This document shows, one piece after another, positions 34,528 to 43,119 of a DNA stretch of 64,000 bases. Position 1 is the first letter of the stretch. The number at the start of each line of letters is the position of its first letter. Below the pieces are notes generated by a model. The model was not told where the DNA came from and ran no database searches. It worked only from the letters and a program-made list of their open reading frames with translations. The stretch is from Streptomyces althioticus (GTDB taxonomy: Bacteria > Actinomycetota > Actinomycetes > Streptomycetales > Streptomycetaceae): assembly GCA_014649355.1 (NCBI GenBank), contig BMSW01000010.1, positions 62,001 to 126,000 of the forward strand, in the 5' to 3' direction. The position numbers and the translations under genes are program-made.

Positions 34528-34568
34528 GAAAGTTTCATCCGGCGCGATGATCCCCGGAAGTTACTTTC
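34528..34568. promoter_or_regulatory. Two GAAA-TTTC type palindromes upstream of the serine hydrolase gene
   Basis: GAAAGTTTC (34528-34536) and GAAGTTACTTTC (34557-34568) lie 37-77 bp before the ATG at 34605, in an unusually A/T-rich patch. The first is a perfect palindrome about a central G. They may be sites for a repressor of the gene; I cannot name it with confidence. Confidence 0.45.
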
Positions 34569-34604
34569 ACAGGGCTCGGGGACCGGACTCGGGAGGGTGG
34601 ACGG

Positions 34605-36380
34605 ATGGCGGACGCGAGAGGGATGAGCAGGCGTCAAGTGGGGCTGGGGGCACTGGCGCTGGGGGGCGGGCTGGCGTTCGCGTCGCTGCCCGCCGATCCG
34701 GCCGCCGCGGCCGCCCCGTCCCGCGGGGGCGGCCGTCCCGCGCTGCGGCACGGGTCGGCGCGGGAGGCCGGGCTGCTGCCCGGCCCCCTGAGGCAACTCG
34801 TCACCGACGCCGAGGCGTTCCTCCAGCCGTCCCCCGAACACCCCTGGTACGCGGGGGCGGTTCTGCTCGCCGGACGTGGACGCACCGTGGCGCTGCACAG
34901 GCCCATCGGCATGGCCGTGCGCTACCAGGCGTACGACGAGGAGACCGACACCGGCGTCGAGTTCCCGCCGGACTAGCAGATCCCGATGGCCGAGGACACC
35001 GTCTTCGACCTGGCGTCGATGTCGAAGCTGTTCACGTCGATCCTCGCCGTGCAGCAGATCGAGCGGGGCCGCGTCGAGCTGGAGGCGCCGGTCGCCTCGT
35101 ACCTCCCGGACTTCGGCCGGGCCGGGAAGCAGGACGTGACGATACGCCAGCTGCTGACGCACACGTCCGGCTTCCCCGCGTGGATCCCGTTGTACGAGGC
35201 GCCGACGTACGAGGAGAAGGTGCAACGCGTCTACGACGAGGAGCCCGCGAGCCCTCCGGGCACCGCGTACCTGTACTCCGACCTGAACCTGATCTCGCTC
35301 CAGCTGGTGCTGGAGCATGTCACCGGGCGACGGCTGGACGTGCTGCTCCGCGAGGAGATCACCGAGCCGCTCGGCATGCGCCGCACCCGCTACAACCCTC
35401 CGGCGTCCTGGAAGCCGAAGATCGCGGCCACCGAGGACGCCCGCAAGCCGTGGTCCGGGCTGGACCGGGGGCTCGTATGGGGCGAGGTGCACGACGAGAA
35501 CGCGTACAGCCTCGGCGGGGTCGCGGGGCACGCGGGTGTGTTCTCCGACGCGTGGGACCTGGCGGTCCTCGCACGGACGCTGCTCGACGGCGGTGTGTGC
35601 GGGCGGAGGCGGATCCTGCGGCCGGAGTCGGTGGAGCTGATGTTCACCGACTTCAACACCGCGTTCCCCGGCGACGAGCACGGACTGGGCTTCGAGCTCT
35701 ACCAGCACTGGTACATGGGTGCGATGGCCACCCCGCGCACGGCCGGGCACACCGGGTTCACCGGTACCGCGCTGGTGCTCGACCCGACCACCGACTCGTT
35801 CCTCGTCGTCCTCGGCAACTCGGTGCATCCGGTGCGCGGTTGGCGGTCCGGTTCGGCGCCCCGGGTGGCCGCCGCCAACCAGCTGGCCCGCGCGGTGCCG
35901 GTCCGCCCGGCCCGGGGGCGCACGGCATGGTTCTCGGGGATGGCGAGCGCGGCCACGGCGACCCTGGCGCTGCCGGCGCTGGACACCTCGTCCGGCGCGG
36001 CCCGGCTGAGCTGCGCGCTGTGGTGGGACACCGAGCCGAAGGCCGACGTCCTGGTGCTGGAGTCCTCGGCGGACGGCGGCACGACCTGGGAGCCGGTGCC
36101 GTTCACGACGCGGCGGCGGGGCGGCTCCGCCGAACCGCATCCGACGGGCACGGCCACCGGCTGGTCGGGCCGCGTCTGGCACGACCTGACCGCCGACCTG
36201 CCGGCCGCTCCCGGCCTGGTCGTGCGATGGCGGTACACCACGGACCGGCTGTACGTCGGGCGCGGCGCCTACGTCGACGGGCTGCGGGTCGAGAGGGGTC
36301 ACCGCCGTCTCTTCGACGAATCCCGCCCGGCCGACGCGACACGGCTCCGCGCGGAGGGCTGGAGCCGGGAGGAGGACTGA
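34605..36380 (+). pseudogene. Secreted serine hydrolase (beta-lactamase/PBP family) interrupted by an in-frame TAG
   Basis: The reading frame from 34605 gives a Tat-like signal (MSRRQVGLGALALGGGLAF) and the start of the mature protein, then codon 124 is TAG (34974-34976). Reading on in the same frame gives a perfect family continuation: QIPMAEDTVFDLASMSKLFTS with the SxxK motif (Ser138, Lys141), YSDLN (the Y-x-N position), GHTGFTG (the KTG-like position) and a C-terminal beta-rich domain to 36380. The stop replaces a glutamine of a ...PPDQQIPM... segment (CAG to TAG). Total 591 codons. It has probably lost function unless read through; the ATG at 34986 has no signal and lacks a good ribosome site. 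Confidence 0.85.
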
Positions 36381-36406
36381 GCCGGCCACCCGGCCGGGTC
36401 GGGTCG

Positions 36407-37975
36407 TCAGGTCCGGGTGGACTCCAGTACCGCCATCGCCGCGTTGTGGCCCGGCACCCCGCTGACCCCGCCGCCGCGTACCGCTCCGGCGCCGCAGAGC
36501 AGCACGTTGGCGTGGGGCGTCTCCACTCCCCAGCGGCCGGTGCCGACCTGGGCGTGGGGCCAGGAGAGGTCGCGGTGGAAGATGTTGCCGCCGGGCAGCC
36601 CCAGGTCGCGTTCCAGGTCCAGGGGCGACTTGGCCTCGATGCAGGGGCGGCCGTCGGCGTCCGTGGCGAGGCAGTCGGCGATCGGCTCGGCCAGATGGGC
36701 GTCCAGCTGGGCGATCGTCGCCTTCAGCAACTCCTCGCGCACCGCGTCGTTGTCCCGCTCGAAAAGCCGCGCGGGCGTGTGCAGTCCGAACAGGGTGAGG
36801 GTCTGGTAGCCCTGTGCCGCGAGCTCGGGCCCGAGGATGGACGGGTCGGTGAGCGAGTGGCAGTAGATCTCCGAGGGCGGCGCGTCGGGCAGCCGGCCCG
36901 CGTCGGCCTGGGCGTGCGCGGTGGCGAGCTGCTGGTAGCCCTCGGCGATGTGGAAGGTGCCGGCGAACGCCTCGCGCGGGTCGACGGAGCTGTCACGGAG
37001 CCGGGGCAGCCGCTTGAGCAGCATGTTCACCTTGAGCTGGGCCCCCTCGGCGTGCGGCGGGGGCGTGTCGCCGGTGAGCCGCGCCAGCTCCTCCGGGGAG
37101 GCGTTGACGAGGACGTGGCCCGCGGTGACGACGCCCTCGCCGTCGGCCGTGCGGTGGGTGACCTCGGCGGTGCGGCCGTCGGTCTCGACGCGTACGGCCT
37201 CGTGACCGGTGGCGATGACGGCGCCGGCCTCGCGGGCGGCGTCGGCGAGCGCGTCGGTGACCGCGCCCATGCCGCCGACCGGGACGTCCCAGGCGCCGGT
37301 GCCGCCGCCGATGACGTGGTACAGGAAGCAGCGGTTCTGCTTGAGGGACGGGTCGTGGGCGTCGGCGAAGGTGCCGATGAGGGCGTCGGTGAGGACGACG
37401 CCGCGCACCAGGTCGTCGGAGAAGCGGTCCTCGACGGCGACACCCAGGGGCTCCTCGAAGAGGATCCGCCAGGCCTCCTCGTCGTCCACCGTTCGGCGCA
37501 GCTCCTCGCGGGTGGGCAGCGGCTCGGTGAGGGTGGGGAACACACGGCGGGCGACCCGGCCGGTCAGGTCGTAGAAGCTCTGCCAGGCCCGGTACTCGCG
37601 GTCGGAACCGGTGAGCCGGACGAACGCCTCGCGGGTGCGTTCCTCGCCGCCGCCGACGAGGAGGCCGGTGGGCCGGCCGTCGCGCTCGGTGGGCGTGTAG
37701 GAGGAGATGGTGCGGGTGCCGAGGCGGACGTCGAGCCCCAGGTCGGTGAGGATCTTCCGGGGCAGCAGGCTGACCAGGTACGAGTACCGGGACAGGCGCG
37801 CGTCGACGCCGGCGAAGGGGCGCGTGGAGATCGCCGCGCCGCCGGTGTGGTCCAGCCGCTCCAGCACCAGTACGGAGCGCCCGGCACGGGCGAGATAGGC
37901 GGCGGCGGTGAGGCCGTTGTGGCCTCCGCCGACGATGACGACGTCGTACGTCCGGGACTCCTGAGCTGCGGTCAT
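36407..37975 (-). CDS. FAD-dependent oxidoreductase, phytoene-desaturase-like (PYROXD2 type)
   Basis: 522 residues from the ATG at 37975. The N-terminal Rossmann fold YDVVIVGGGHNGLTAAAYLARAGRSVLVLERLDHTGGAA binds FAD. The body is of the carotenoid/phytoene dehydrogenase family, with a long substrate domain (GGMGAVTDALADAAREAGAVIATGHEAVRVETDG) and the C-terminal FAD motif LLCGAGAVRGGGVSGVPGHNAAMAVL. No carotenoid genes are nearby, and its group is the broader PYROXD2-like type of unknown substrate. It is cytosolic or peripheral. The gene is followed (26 bases) by the end of the convergent serine hydrolase pseudogene and preceded, on the same strand, by the kinase gene. Confidence 0.87.
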   Translation of the reverse strand: MTAAQESRTYDVVIVGGGHNGLTAAAYLARAGRSVLVLERLDHTGGAAISTRPFAGVDARLSRYSYLVSLLPRKILTDLGLDVRLGTRTISSYTPTERDGRPTGLLVGGGEERTREAFVRLTGSDREYRAWQSFYDLTGRVARRVFPTLTEPLPTREELRRTVDDEEAWRILFEEPLGVAVEDRFSDDLVRGVVLTDALIGTFADAHDPSLKQNRCFLYHVIGGGTGAWDVPVGGMGAVTDALADAAREAGAVIATGHEAVRVETDGRTAEVTHRTADGEGVVTAGHVLVNASPEELARLTGDTPPPHAEGAQLKVNMLLKRLPRLRDSSVDPREAFAGTFHIAEGYQQLATAHAQADAGRLPDAPPSEIYCHSLTDPSILGPELAAQGYQTLTLFGLHTPARLFERDNDAVREELLKATIAQLDAHLAEPIADCLATDADGRPCIEAKSPLDLERDLGLPGGNIFHRDLSWPHAQVGTGRWGVETPHANVLLCGAGAVRGGGVSGVPGHNAAMAVLESTRT

Positions 37976-38054
37976 GCCTCTTCGTAGCACGTGATGATCG
38001 GCCGCGGCCAGAGGTGACCACGGGGGAGAAGGGCAGGACCGGCGGCGAACCGGA

Positions 38055-40235
38055 CTACGCGCCTCCGGCCAGGCCGTGTCCCCGCGGTGACGCCACCCGC
38101 CCGTACAGGTCCGCCGCCTCCCTGAGGTGGCCGAGACGCTCCAGGCAGTGCGCCTCGTCCTCGCGGGCGGTGAGTGTGTCGGGGTGGTCCGCGCCGAGGA
38201 GGCGCTCCCGGGCGTCGGCCACCCGCCGGTACTCGGTGAGCGCGTGCGCCCAGTCGCCCAGCCAGCCCAGCGCGACGGCGACCTCCCGGCGGCTGACCAG
38301 GGTGTCGGGGTGCTCGGCGCCCAGCACCCGTTCCCGCAGGGCGGCCACCTCGCGGGACTCGGCGAGGGCGTCCGTCCACCGGCCCAGCCGGCCGAGGGCG
38401 ACGCCGGCGCCGTGCCGGGCGCGCAGCGTCTCGGGGTGGTGGGGGCCATGCACCCGGGTGCGGTCGACCACCAGGCGGCGGTACACGTCGAGGGCCTGCC
38501 CGACGCGGCCGAGCCGCCCGAGGCCGACGCCCACCTCGTGCCGGGCGGCGAGGGTGTCCGCGTGGTCGGGGCCGAGGACGCGGGTGCGGATCACGGCCAC
38601 GTCGCGGTAGGTCTCCAGGGCTTCCTTCCAGCGTCCCAGGCGCCCGAGGACGTAGGCGACCTCGCAGCGGGTGACGAGGGTGTCGGGGTGCTCGGGTCCG
38701 AGCACCCGGGAGCGCGCCTCGGCCACCTCGCACGCCATGGTGTGGGCGTCCTCGAGGCGGCCAAGTCTGCTGAGGTTGAAGGCGAGGTTGTGGCGGCAGC
38801 GCAGGGTGTCGGGGTGGTCGGGGCCCGTGGTCCGCTCGCGGGCCTCCAGCACCGACAGGTACACGCGGTGGGCGTCCGCCGGGCGGCCGAGCTGGGCGAG
38901 GACGTAGCCCATCTCCTGGCGGGCGGCGAGGGTGTCGGGGTGGTCGGGCCCGAGGACGCGGATCCGGGCCTCGGCGACGTCCTTGTAGGCGCGCAGGGCG
39001 TCGGCGGGACGGCCGGTGCGGCCGAGGGTGAACGCCACCTCGTAGCGGCTGGCGAGGGTGTCCCGGTGGTCCGGGCCGAGGAGGCGCTCGCGTGCGGCGG
39101 CGACCTCGCCGTGCAGTTCGCCCGCCTCCTCCCAGCGGCCGAGGCGGCCGAGGCGGAGGGCGGCGTGGTGGCGCTCGGAGAGGGCGGTCAGCGCGGTCGG
39201 CGACGGGCTGGGCCGGGCGTCGCCTCCGGAGTCGGGCGGCGTGGCTCCGGCGGCGCGGACGGCGTTCACACCCCGCGTCCAGGACGGCAGCCGCTCGGGG
39301 CGTTCCGCCGCACCGGCCGTACGCCCGGCGGAAGGGCCGCCCGCGGGGCCGGGGAGCGCAGGGCGTCCGGCCGTACCGGGCGCGGAGCGCAATTCGCCGA
39401 CGAGGGCGGCGAGTTCGAGCGCGCTGCCCGGCCGGTCGGCCGGGTCCTTGGCCAGCAGGTCGAGGATGACGCGGTCCAGCCGCTCGGGCAGTTCCGCGCG
39501 GTGGCGGCGCGGCGGCCGGGGCGGGGTGTCGCGGTGGCCGACGAGGACCGCCCAGGCGTCGTCCAGGTCGAACGGCGGTGCCCCGGTGGCGATCTCGTAG
39601 AGCACGCATCCGAAGGAGTACAGGTCGCTGCGCCGGTCGACCTCCTCCCCGGCGATCTGCTCCGGCGACATGTAGTGCGGGGTGCCCATGGCGACGCCGG
39701 TGCCGGTGAGCCGGGAGGTGAAGCCGATGTCGTGCCCGAGGCGGGCGATGCCGAAGTCGCAGATCTTCACCGTGCCGTCGTCGAGCCGCACGATGTTGGC
39801 GGGCTTCAGGTCGCGGTGGACGACGCCCTGGTCGTGCGTGTAGGCGAGGGCGGCGGCCACCTGCGCGGCAACCTCCAGCACCTCGCCGACGGGCAGCGGA
39901 TGGTGCTTGTTGTCCTCGAGGAGCCGGCTGAGGTCACGGCCCTGGAGCAGCTCCATGACCAGGTAGAGCACGCCGTCCGACTCGCCGAAGTCGTGCACCA
40001 CGGTGATCCCGCGGTGCTGGAGCGAGGCCGCCACCCGCGCCTCGCGGCGGAACCTCTCGCGCAGCACCCGCCCGAACGACGGGTCGCGCTGCGGGCCGAG
40101 CGGGTCGAGGCACTTCACCGCCACCTGCCGGCCGAGCGACTCGTCGCGCGCCCGCCACACCTCCCCCATGCCGCCGCGTCCGATGCGGTCCAGCAGCCGG
40201 TACCGGCCGCCGATCAGCCGTGTGTCGTCCCCCAT
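38055..40235 (-). CDS. Ser/Thr protein kinase with C-terminal TPR array
   Basis: 726 residues. The Hanks-type kinase is at about 10-275: IGRGGMGEVW glycine loop (residues 18-27), VAVK lysine, GVVHRDLKPANIV catalytic loop, ICDFGIARL (DFG), GTPHYMSPEQ activation segment. After an Ala/Pro linker (about 280-345), the C-terminal half is a tandem array of about eight kinesin-light-chain-like TPRs. Each has the pattern RLLGPDHPDTLASR...LGRLGRWEEA, so their DNA is also repetitive. There is no membrane span, unlike most PASTA kinases, so it is cytosolic and the TPRs likely recruit partners. It stands alone on the minus strand. Confidence 0.92.
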   Translation of the reverse strand: MGDDTRLIGGRYRLLDRIGRGGMGEVWRARDESLGRQVAVKCLDPLGPQRDPSFGRVLRERFRREARVAASLQHRGITVVHDFGESDGVLYLVMELLQGRDLSRLLEDNKHHPLPVGEVLEVAAQVAAALAYTHDQGVVHRDLKPANIVRLDDGTVKICDFGIARLGHDIGFTSRLTGTGVAMGTPHYMSPEQIAGEEVDRRSDLYSFGCVLYEIATGAPPFDLDDAWAVLVGHRDTPPRPPRRHRAELPERLDRVILDLLAKDPADRPGSALELAALVGELRSAPGTAGRPALPGPAGGPSAGRTAGAAERPERLPSWTRGVNAVRAAGATPPDSGGDARPSPSPTALTALSERHHAALRLGRLGRWEEAGELHGEVAAARERLLGPDHRDTLASRYEVAFTLGRTGRPADALRAYKDVAEARIRVLGPDHPDTLAARQEMGYVLAQLGRPADAHRVYLSVLEARERTTGPDHPDTLRCRHNLAFNLSRLGRLEDAHTMACEVAEARSRVLGPEHPDTLVTRCEVAYVLGRLGRWKEALETYRDVAVIRTRVLGPDHADTLAARHEVGVGLGRLGRVGQALDVYRRLVVDRTRVHGPHHPETLRARHGAGVALGRLGRWTDALAESREVAALRERVLGAEHPDTLVSRREVAVALGWLGDWAHALTEYRRVADARERLLGADHPDTLTAREDEAHCLERLGHLREAADLYGRVASPRGHGLAGGA

Positions 40236-40352
40236 GTCCTACGCCGCCCCCGTCGTAGTCCGTCCGACCTCCCCCTGTCTCGTCCAGTATGGCGACAACT
40301 CGCCCGAGTTTGTACGGGGCCGGGGGCGGCAGGGGCGGGGTGGAGCGGCGGG

Positions 40353-40724
40353 TCAGTTGAGGGTGTCGAGGAATTCGGTGCAGGCCCTGGCGCAGGCGCG
40401 GCAGGCCGCCGCCGTGCGTTCGGCTCCGGGGTGTCCGTCGAAGACGTGGGCGCTCTCCAGGCACACCTGTCGGCACCACTCGACCTGCATCCGGATGGTG
40501 GCCTCGTCGGCCTGGTTCTGCTCGGACAGCACCCGGCAGGTCGCGTCGCAGACCTCCGCGCACATGATGCCCTTGCGTCGTACGAGTTCCTGGTTCTCGG
40601 CGCCGTCGGGGTCCACGAGGCCGGCCCGGGTCGCGCAGGCCCTGGCGCACTCGGTGCAGGCCTGGGCGCAGGCGAACCGGTCCTCCAGGAACCGGAACAG
40701 CTCCTCCTGCGATGTCGTCGTCAC
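40353..40724 (-). CDS. Cysteine-rich four-helix-bundle protein (DUF326/copper-storage-like)
   Basis: 123 residues from a GTG at 40724. Twelve cysteines are arranged on helices: CAQACTECARACATR, CAEVCDATC, CRQVCLESA, CRACARACTEF. This spacing is typical of Csp/DUF326 copper-binding four-helix bundles, which store Cu(I) inside the bundle in the cytosol. It lacks a signal peptide, so it is like Csp3. It is divergent from the DUF6479 gene. No copper regulator or chaperone is adjacent. The function is assigned by family only. Confidence 0.85.
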   Translation of the reverse strand: MTTTSQEELFRFLEDRFACAQACTECARACATRAGLVDPDGAENQELVRRKGIMCAEVCDATCRVLSEQNQADEATIRMQVEWCRQVCLESAHVFDGHPGAERTAAACRACARACTEFLDTLN

Positions 40725-40861
40725 ACCGCGCGGGTTGCCGCCGCGCGGGGCGTCAAACCCGGTCCGGCCCGTCGCCGCAAGGGTTCCGCGGTGTCCCGTG
40801 GTCGGGTCCGTCGGGGGCGGGCTGGTTCGGGGCGAGGTCCCGGGGTACCCGCGAGGACATG

Positions 40862-41233
40862 ATGAACGCTATGGAGACGGCCGACCTGGCGGCGGGACGC
40901 GGTGCCCTCGGCGTCGGACTGGTGGTGGCGGGGATCGTGGTCCTGGCCCTGCTGATCGGCATGTTCCTGCTCGGCAGCCGCAAGGTACGCGACAACGACT
41001 CCCGGCGGCCCCGGCCCGACGAGCAGCCCCGGATGCCCGAGGGCGGCCCGGTCCGCGAGGTGCAGGAGCACAGGGAGCCGGAGGCGATGCCCCGGACCGA
41101 CGAGCGGCTGACCCCGCACGAGCTGAAGGGCCACGGCAACGCCGGCACCCGCACCGGCGCCGCCGAGGGCCGCCCCCGCTGGGACGAGGGTGGCAGCGGC
41201 GGCTTCGGCAGCGGCGGGCCCGGCGCCCACTGA
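40862..41233 (+). CDS. DUF6479 single-span membrane protein
   Basis: 123 residues. Three in-line ATGs exist (40859, 40862, 40871). 40862 is chosen because GAGG lies 5 bases upstream. One hydrophobic span (GVGLVVAGIVVLALLIGMFLLGS, about 13-35) is followed by a charged, Pro/Gly-rich cytosolic tail with ELKGHGNAGTRTG and a GSGGFGSGG run. It is typical of DUF6479, a Streptomyces family of unknown function. A strong hairpin terminator follows. Confidence 0.85.
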   Translation: MNAMETADLAAGRGALGVGLVVAGIVVLALLIGMFLLGSRKVRDNDSRRPRPDEQPRMPEGGPVREVQEHREPEAMPRTDERLTPHELKGHGNAGTRTGAAEGRPRWDEGGSGGFGSGGPGAH

Positions 41234-41238
41234 CCCCC

Positions 41239-41274
41239 CGAGAACGGCCCCGGCGGACGCCGGGGCCGTTCTCG
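41239..41274. terminator. 16-bp-stem bidirectional terminator
   Basis: CGAGAACGGCCCCGGC pairs perfectly with GCCGGGGCCGTTCTCG around GGAC, between the DUF6479 stop and the convergent NUDIX gene. Confidence 0.9.
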
Positions 41275-41319
41275 TATCGCCAGGGCTGTCGTACCACCGA
41301 GGCGACCCGCCCAAGGCGT

Positions 41320-41820
41320 TCAGCCCCGGACGACCGGCCCGTTCGGCACGTAGCCGAGGTCGACCGGAGCGGCCGGGGCGCCCGACCTCCGCACCCCGGC
41401 CAGCAGTTCCGGCAGCTGCGGCGGCCACAGCGGCTCGTGTCCGGCCGCGAGTTCGGCCGGCGACCACCAGCGCCACCGCTCGATCCTGTCCTCCGCGTGC
41501 GCGGCCGTGAGATCCCCGGCCGGCTCCCGGCGCGGGGCGTACGCGAGGTAGATGTGCTCGTGCTGGCGGACGGGCACCCCGGCCCGGGTGAAGTCGTGCT
41601 CCCAGAGACACAGCACGCCGTCCTCGATCACGAGGTCGCTCCACCCGGTCTCCTCCCGCACCTCCCGCTCGGCCGCCTCCAGGGGTGACTCGCCCGGCTC
41701 CATGCCGCCGCCGGGCATCGCCCAGTGCACGCCGACCTCGGGGTTGTCGTAGCGGAACAGGAAGACGGATCCCGTGGGGTCCAGCACCGCGACGCGTGCT
41801 GCTCTTCTGGGTGTGCGCAT
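41320..41820 (-). CDS. NUDIX hydrolase
   Basis: 166 residues from the ATG at 41820. The complete Nudix box, GGGMEPGESPLEAAEREVREETGW (GX5EX7REUXEEXGU), is at about residues 36-59. The upstream ARVAVLDPTGSVFLFRY and the downstream HEHIYLAYAP are standard. It hydrolyses a nucleoside diphosphate linked to another moiety; the substrate is unresolved. It is cytosolic. It is divergent from the ECF sigma gene (143-bp gap) and convergent with DUF6479. Confidence 0.9.
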   Translation of the reverse strand: MRTPRRAARVAVLDPTGSVFLFRYDNPEVGVHWAMPGGGMEPGESPLEAAEREVREETGWSDLVIEDGVLCLWEHDFTRAGVPVRQHEHIYLAYAPRREPAGDLTAAHAEDRIERWRWWSPAELAAGHEPLWPPQLPELLAGVRRSGAPAAPVDLGYVPNGPVVRG

Positions 41821-41963
41821 CGGATCAGCCTGACAGTGCCTCCGGGCGCTGTCACACGTGTTTCCGGACGTGAGGCGGGTCACAGCACTCTGCTGCATCG
41901 TTTCTCCCTCCCCAGTGTCTTCTTCCAGGTGCAAGGGCTTGTACGGACACGGGGCGGTAAGGG

Positions 41964-42470
41964 ATGCAGCGGTTTCGGGCCGACGGCTTCGACGAGTTCG
42001 TGGCCGCCCGCTGGTCGGCGCTGCTGCATGTCGCGCGTCTGCTCACCGGCGGCGACCGCCAGCGCGCGGAGGACCTGGTGCAGGAGTCCCTGGTGAAGCT
42101 GTGGTTCGCCTGGCCGAAGGTCTGCGAGCAGGCGCCGGAGGCGTACGTCCGTCAGGTGCTGGTGCGGCTGGCCGCCCGCTCGGCCCGTCGGCGGTGGTGG
42201 GGTGAACGTCCGGTGGGCGAACTCCCCGACCGGCCGGGGCCGGGGGACGTGTCCGCGGCCGTCGCCGAGCGCTCGCGCCTGGAGGCGGCGCTGGCCCTGC
42301 TGACGCCCCGTCAACGTGCCGCCGTGGTGCTGCGGTACTACGAGGACCTGCCCGAGGGCCAGGTGGCGCAGGCCCTCGGCTGTCCCGTGGGCACGGCCCG
42401 CTCCCACGCGTCCCGCGGTGTGGCGCGGCTGCGGGAGATCCTGTCCGACTCCGCCCGGCCCGTGAAGTGA
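41964..42470 (+). CDS. ECF sigma factor of the Streptomyces SigE-family group
   Basis: 168 residues. It contains sigma region 2 (FDEFVAARWSALLHVARLLTGGDRQRAEDLVQESLVKLWFAWPKV) and region 4 (LALLTPRQRAAVVLRYYEDLPEGQVAQALGCPVGTARSHASRGVARL), with only a short linker and no region 3, so it is an ECF. The RQRAAVVLRYYEDL pattern is typical of the 'SigE family' annotation. The next gene begins 11 bases after its stop and encodes a one-span protein that may modulate it. Two glycosyltransferase genes follow at a greater distance. Confidence 0.9.
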   Translation: MQRFRADGFDEFVAARWSALLHVARLLTGGDRQRAEDLVQESLVKLWFAWPKVCEQAPEAYVRQVLVRLAARSARRRWWGERPVGELPDRPGPGDVSAAVAERSRLEAALALLTPRQRAAVVLRYYEDLPEGQVAQALGCPVGTARSHASRGVARLREILSDSARPVK

Positions 42471-42481
42471 GGGGAGCAGCG

Positions 42482-42967
42482 ATGGACGACTTCGAGCGTG
42501 AGCTGACACGCATGATGCGCGAGGGCCGGGCGCACACCCCCTTCGACCCGGGGCGCCGCGCGCGCCTGTACGACGGCATCCGGGCCCGCCGGCGGACGCG
42601 GGTGCTGGTGCGGGCGGGCGGTTCCGCGCTCGCCGTGGCCGGGCTGAGTGTCGGCCTGGCGTTCCTGCCGCACCTCGGGTCCGGGCCCGCGCCGGCCGAC
42701 CTGCCGCTGCCCGCGACCGGGTCGACCGCTCCCCCGCGCTCGGGCGGACCCACGGGGACGGCGTCCGGTACGGCGGAGCCGAGCACGTCGGCGCCGCCGA
42801 CCCGGAGCACGGAGTCCGGCACGCCGGGCGGCTCCACGACGACCGTTCCGCCCATGACGGACCCCAGTTCGACGGCCTCGGGGTCCGTGTCCCCGGAGAC
42901 GACGGAGTCCGGGACGTCGGCACCCGACGTGAACGGCACACCGACCTACCCGCCGCCGACCGGGTGA
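42482..42967 (+). CDS. Single-span membrane protein, possible sigma-factor partner (161 aa)
   Basis: The ATG at 42482 follows GGGGAG; a GTG at 42467 overlapping the sigma stop is an alternative. A cytosolic N-terminus (about 42 residues, DDFERELTRMMREGRAHTPFDPGRRARLYDGIRARR) is followed by one membrane span (VLVRAGGSALAVAGLSVGLAFLP, about 42-64). The external tail is made almost only of Ser, Thr, Pro, Gly and Glu. No zinc-binding HxxxCxxC anti-sigma motif is seen. The topology fits a membrane partner of the ECF sigma factor, as in many Streptomyces SigE-family operons. This role is inferred from the layout. Confidence 0.7.
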   Translation: MDDFERELTRMMREGRAHTPFDPGRRARLYDGIRARRRTRVLVRAGGSALAVAGLSVGLAFLPHLGSGPAPADLPLPATGSTAPPRSGGPTGTASGTAEPSTSAPPTRSTESGTPGGSTTTVPPMTDPSSTASGSVSPETTESGTSAPDVNGTPTYPPPTG

Positions 42968-43119
42968 CGTCCCGGAGGCGGCCGTGGGCCCGCCTCCGCT
43001 TCCCTTCGCTTCCCGCACCTCGGACCACCCGACGGGCGTGCTTGGCATGCCCATACCAATCTCGGCCGACCCCGTTTCCCCCTTCGACCCCAGGCGTACG
43101 CCGGAAAGGGACCCGCCTC

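Noticed and set aside
36407..40235. Treating the phytoene-desaturase-like gene and kinase gene as a carotenoid operon
   Set aside because: There are no other carotenoid genes, the oxidoreductase belongs to the broader PYROXD2-like group, and a 79-bp gap separates the two.
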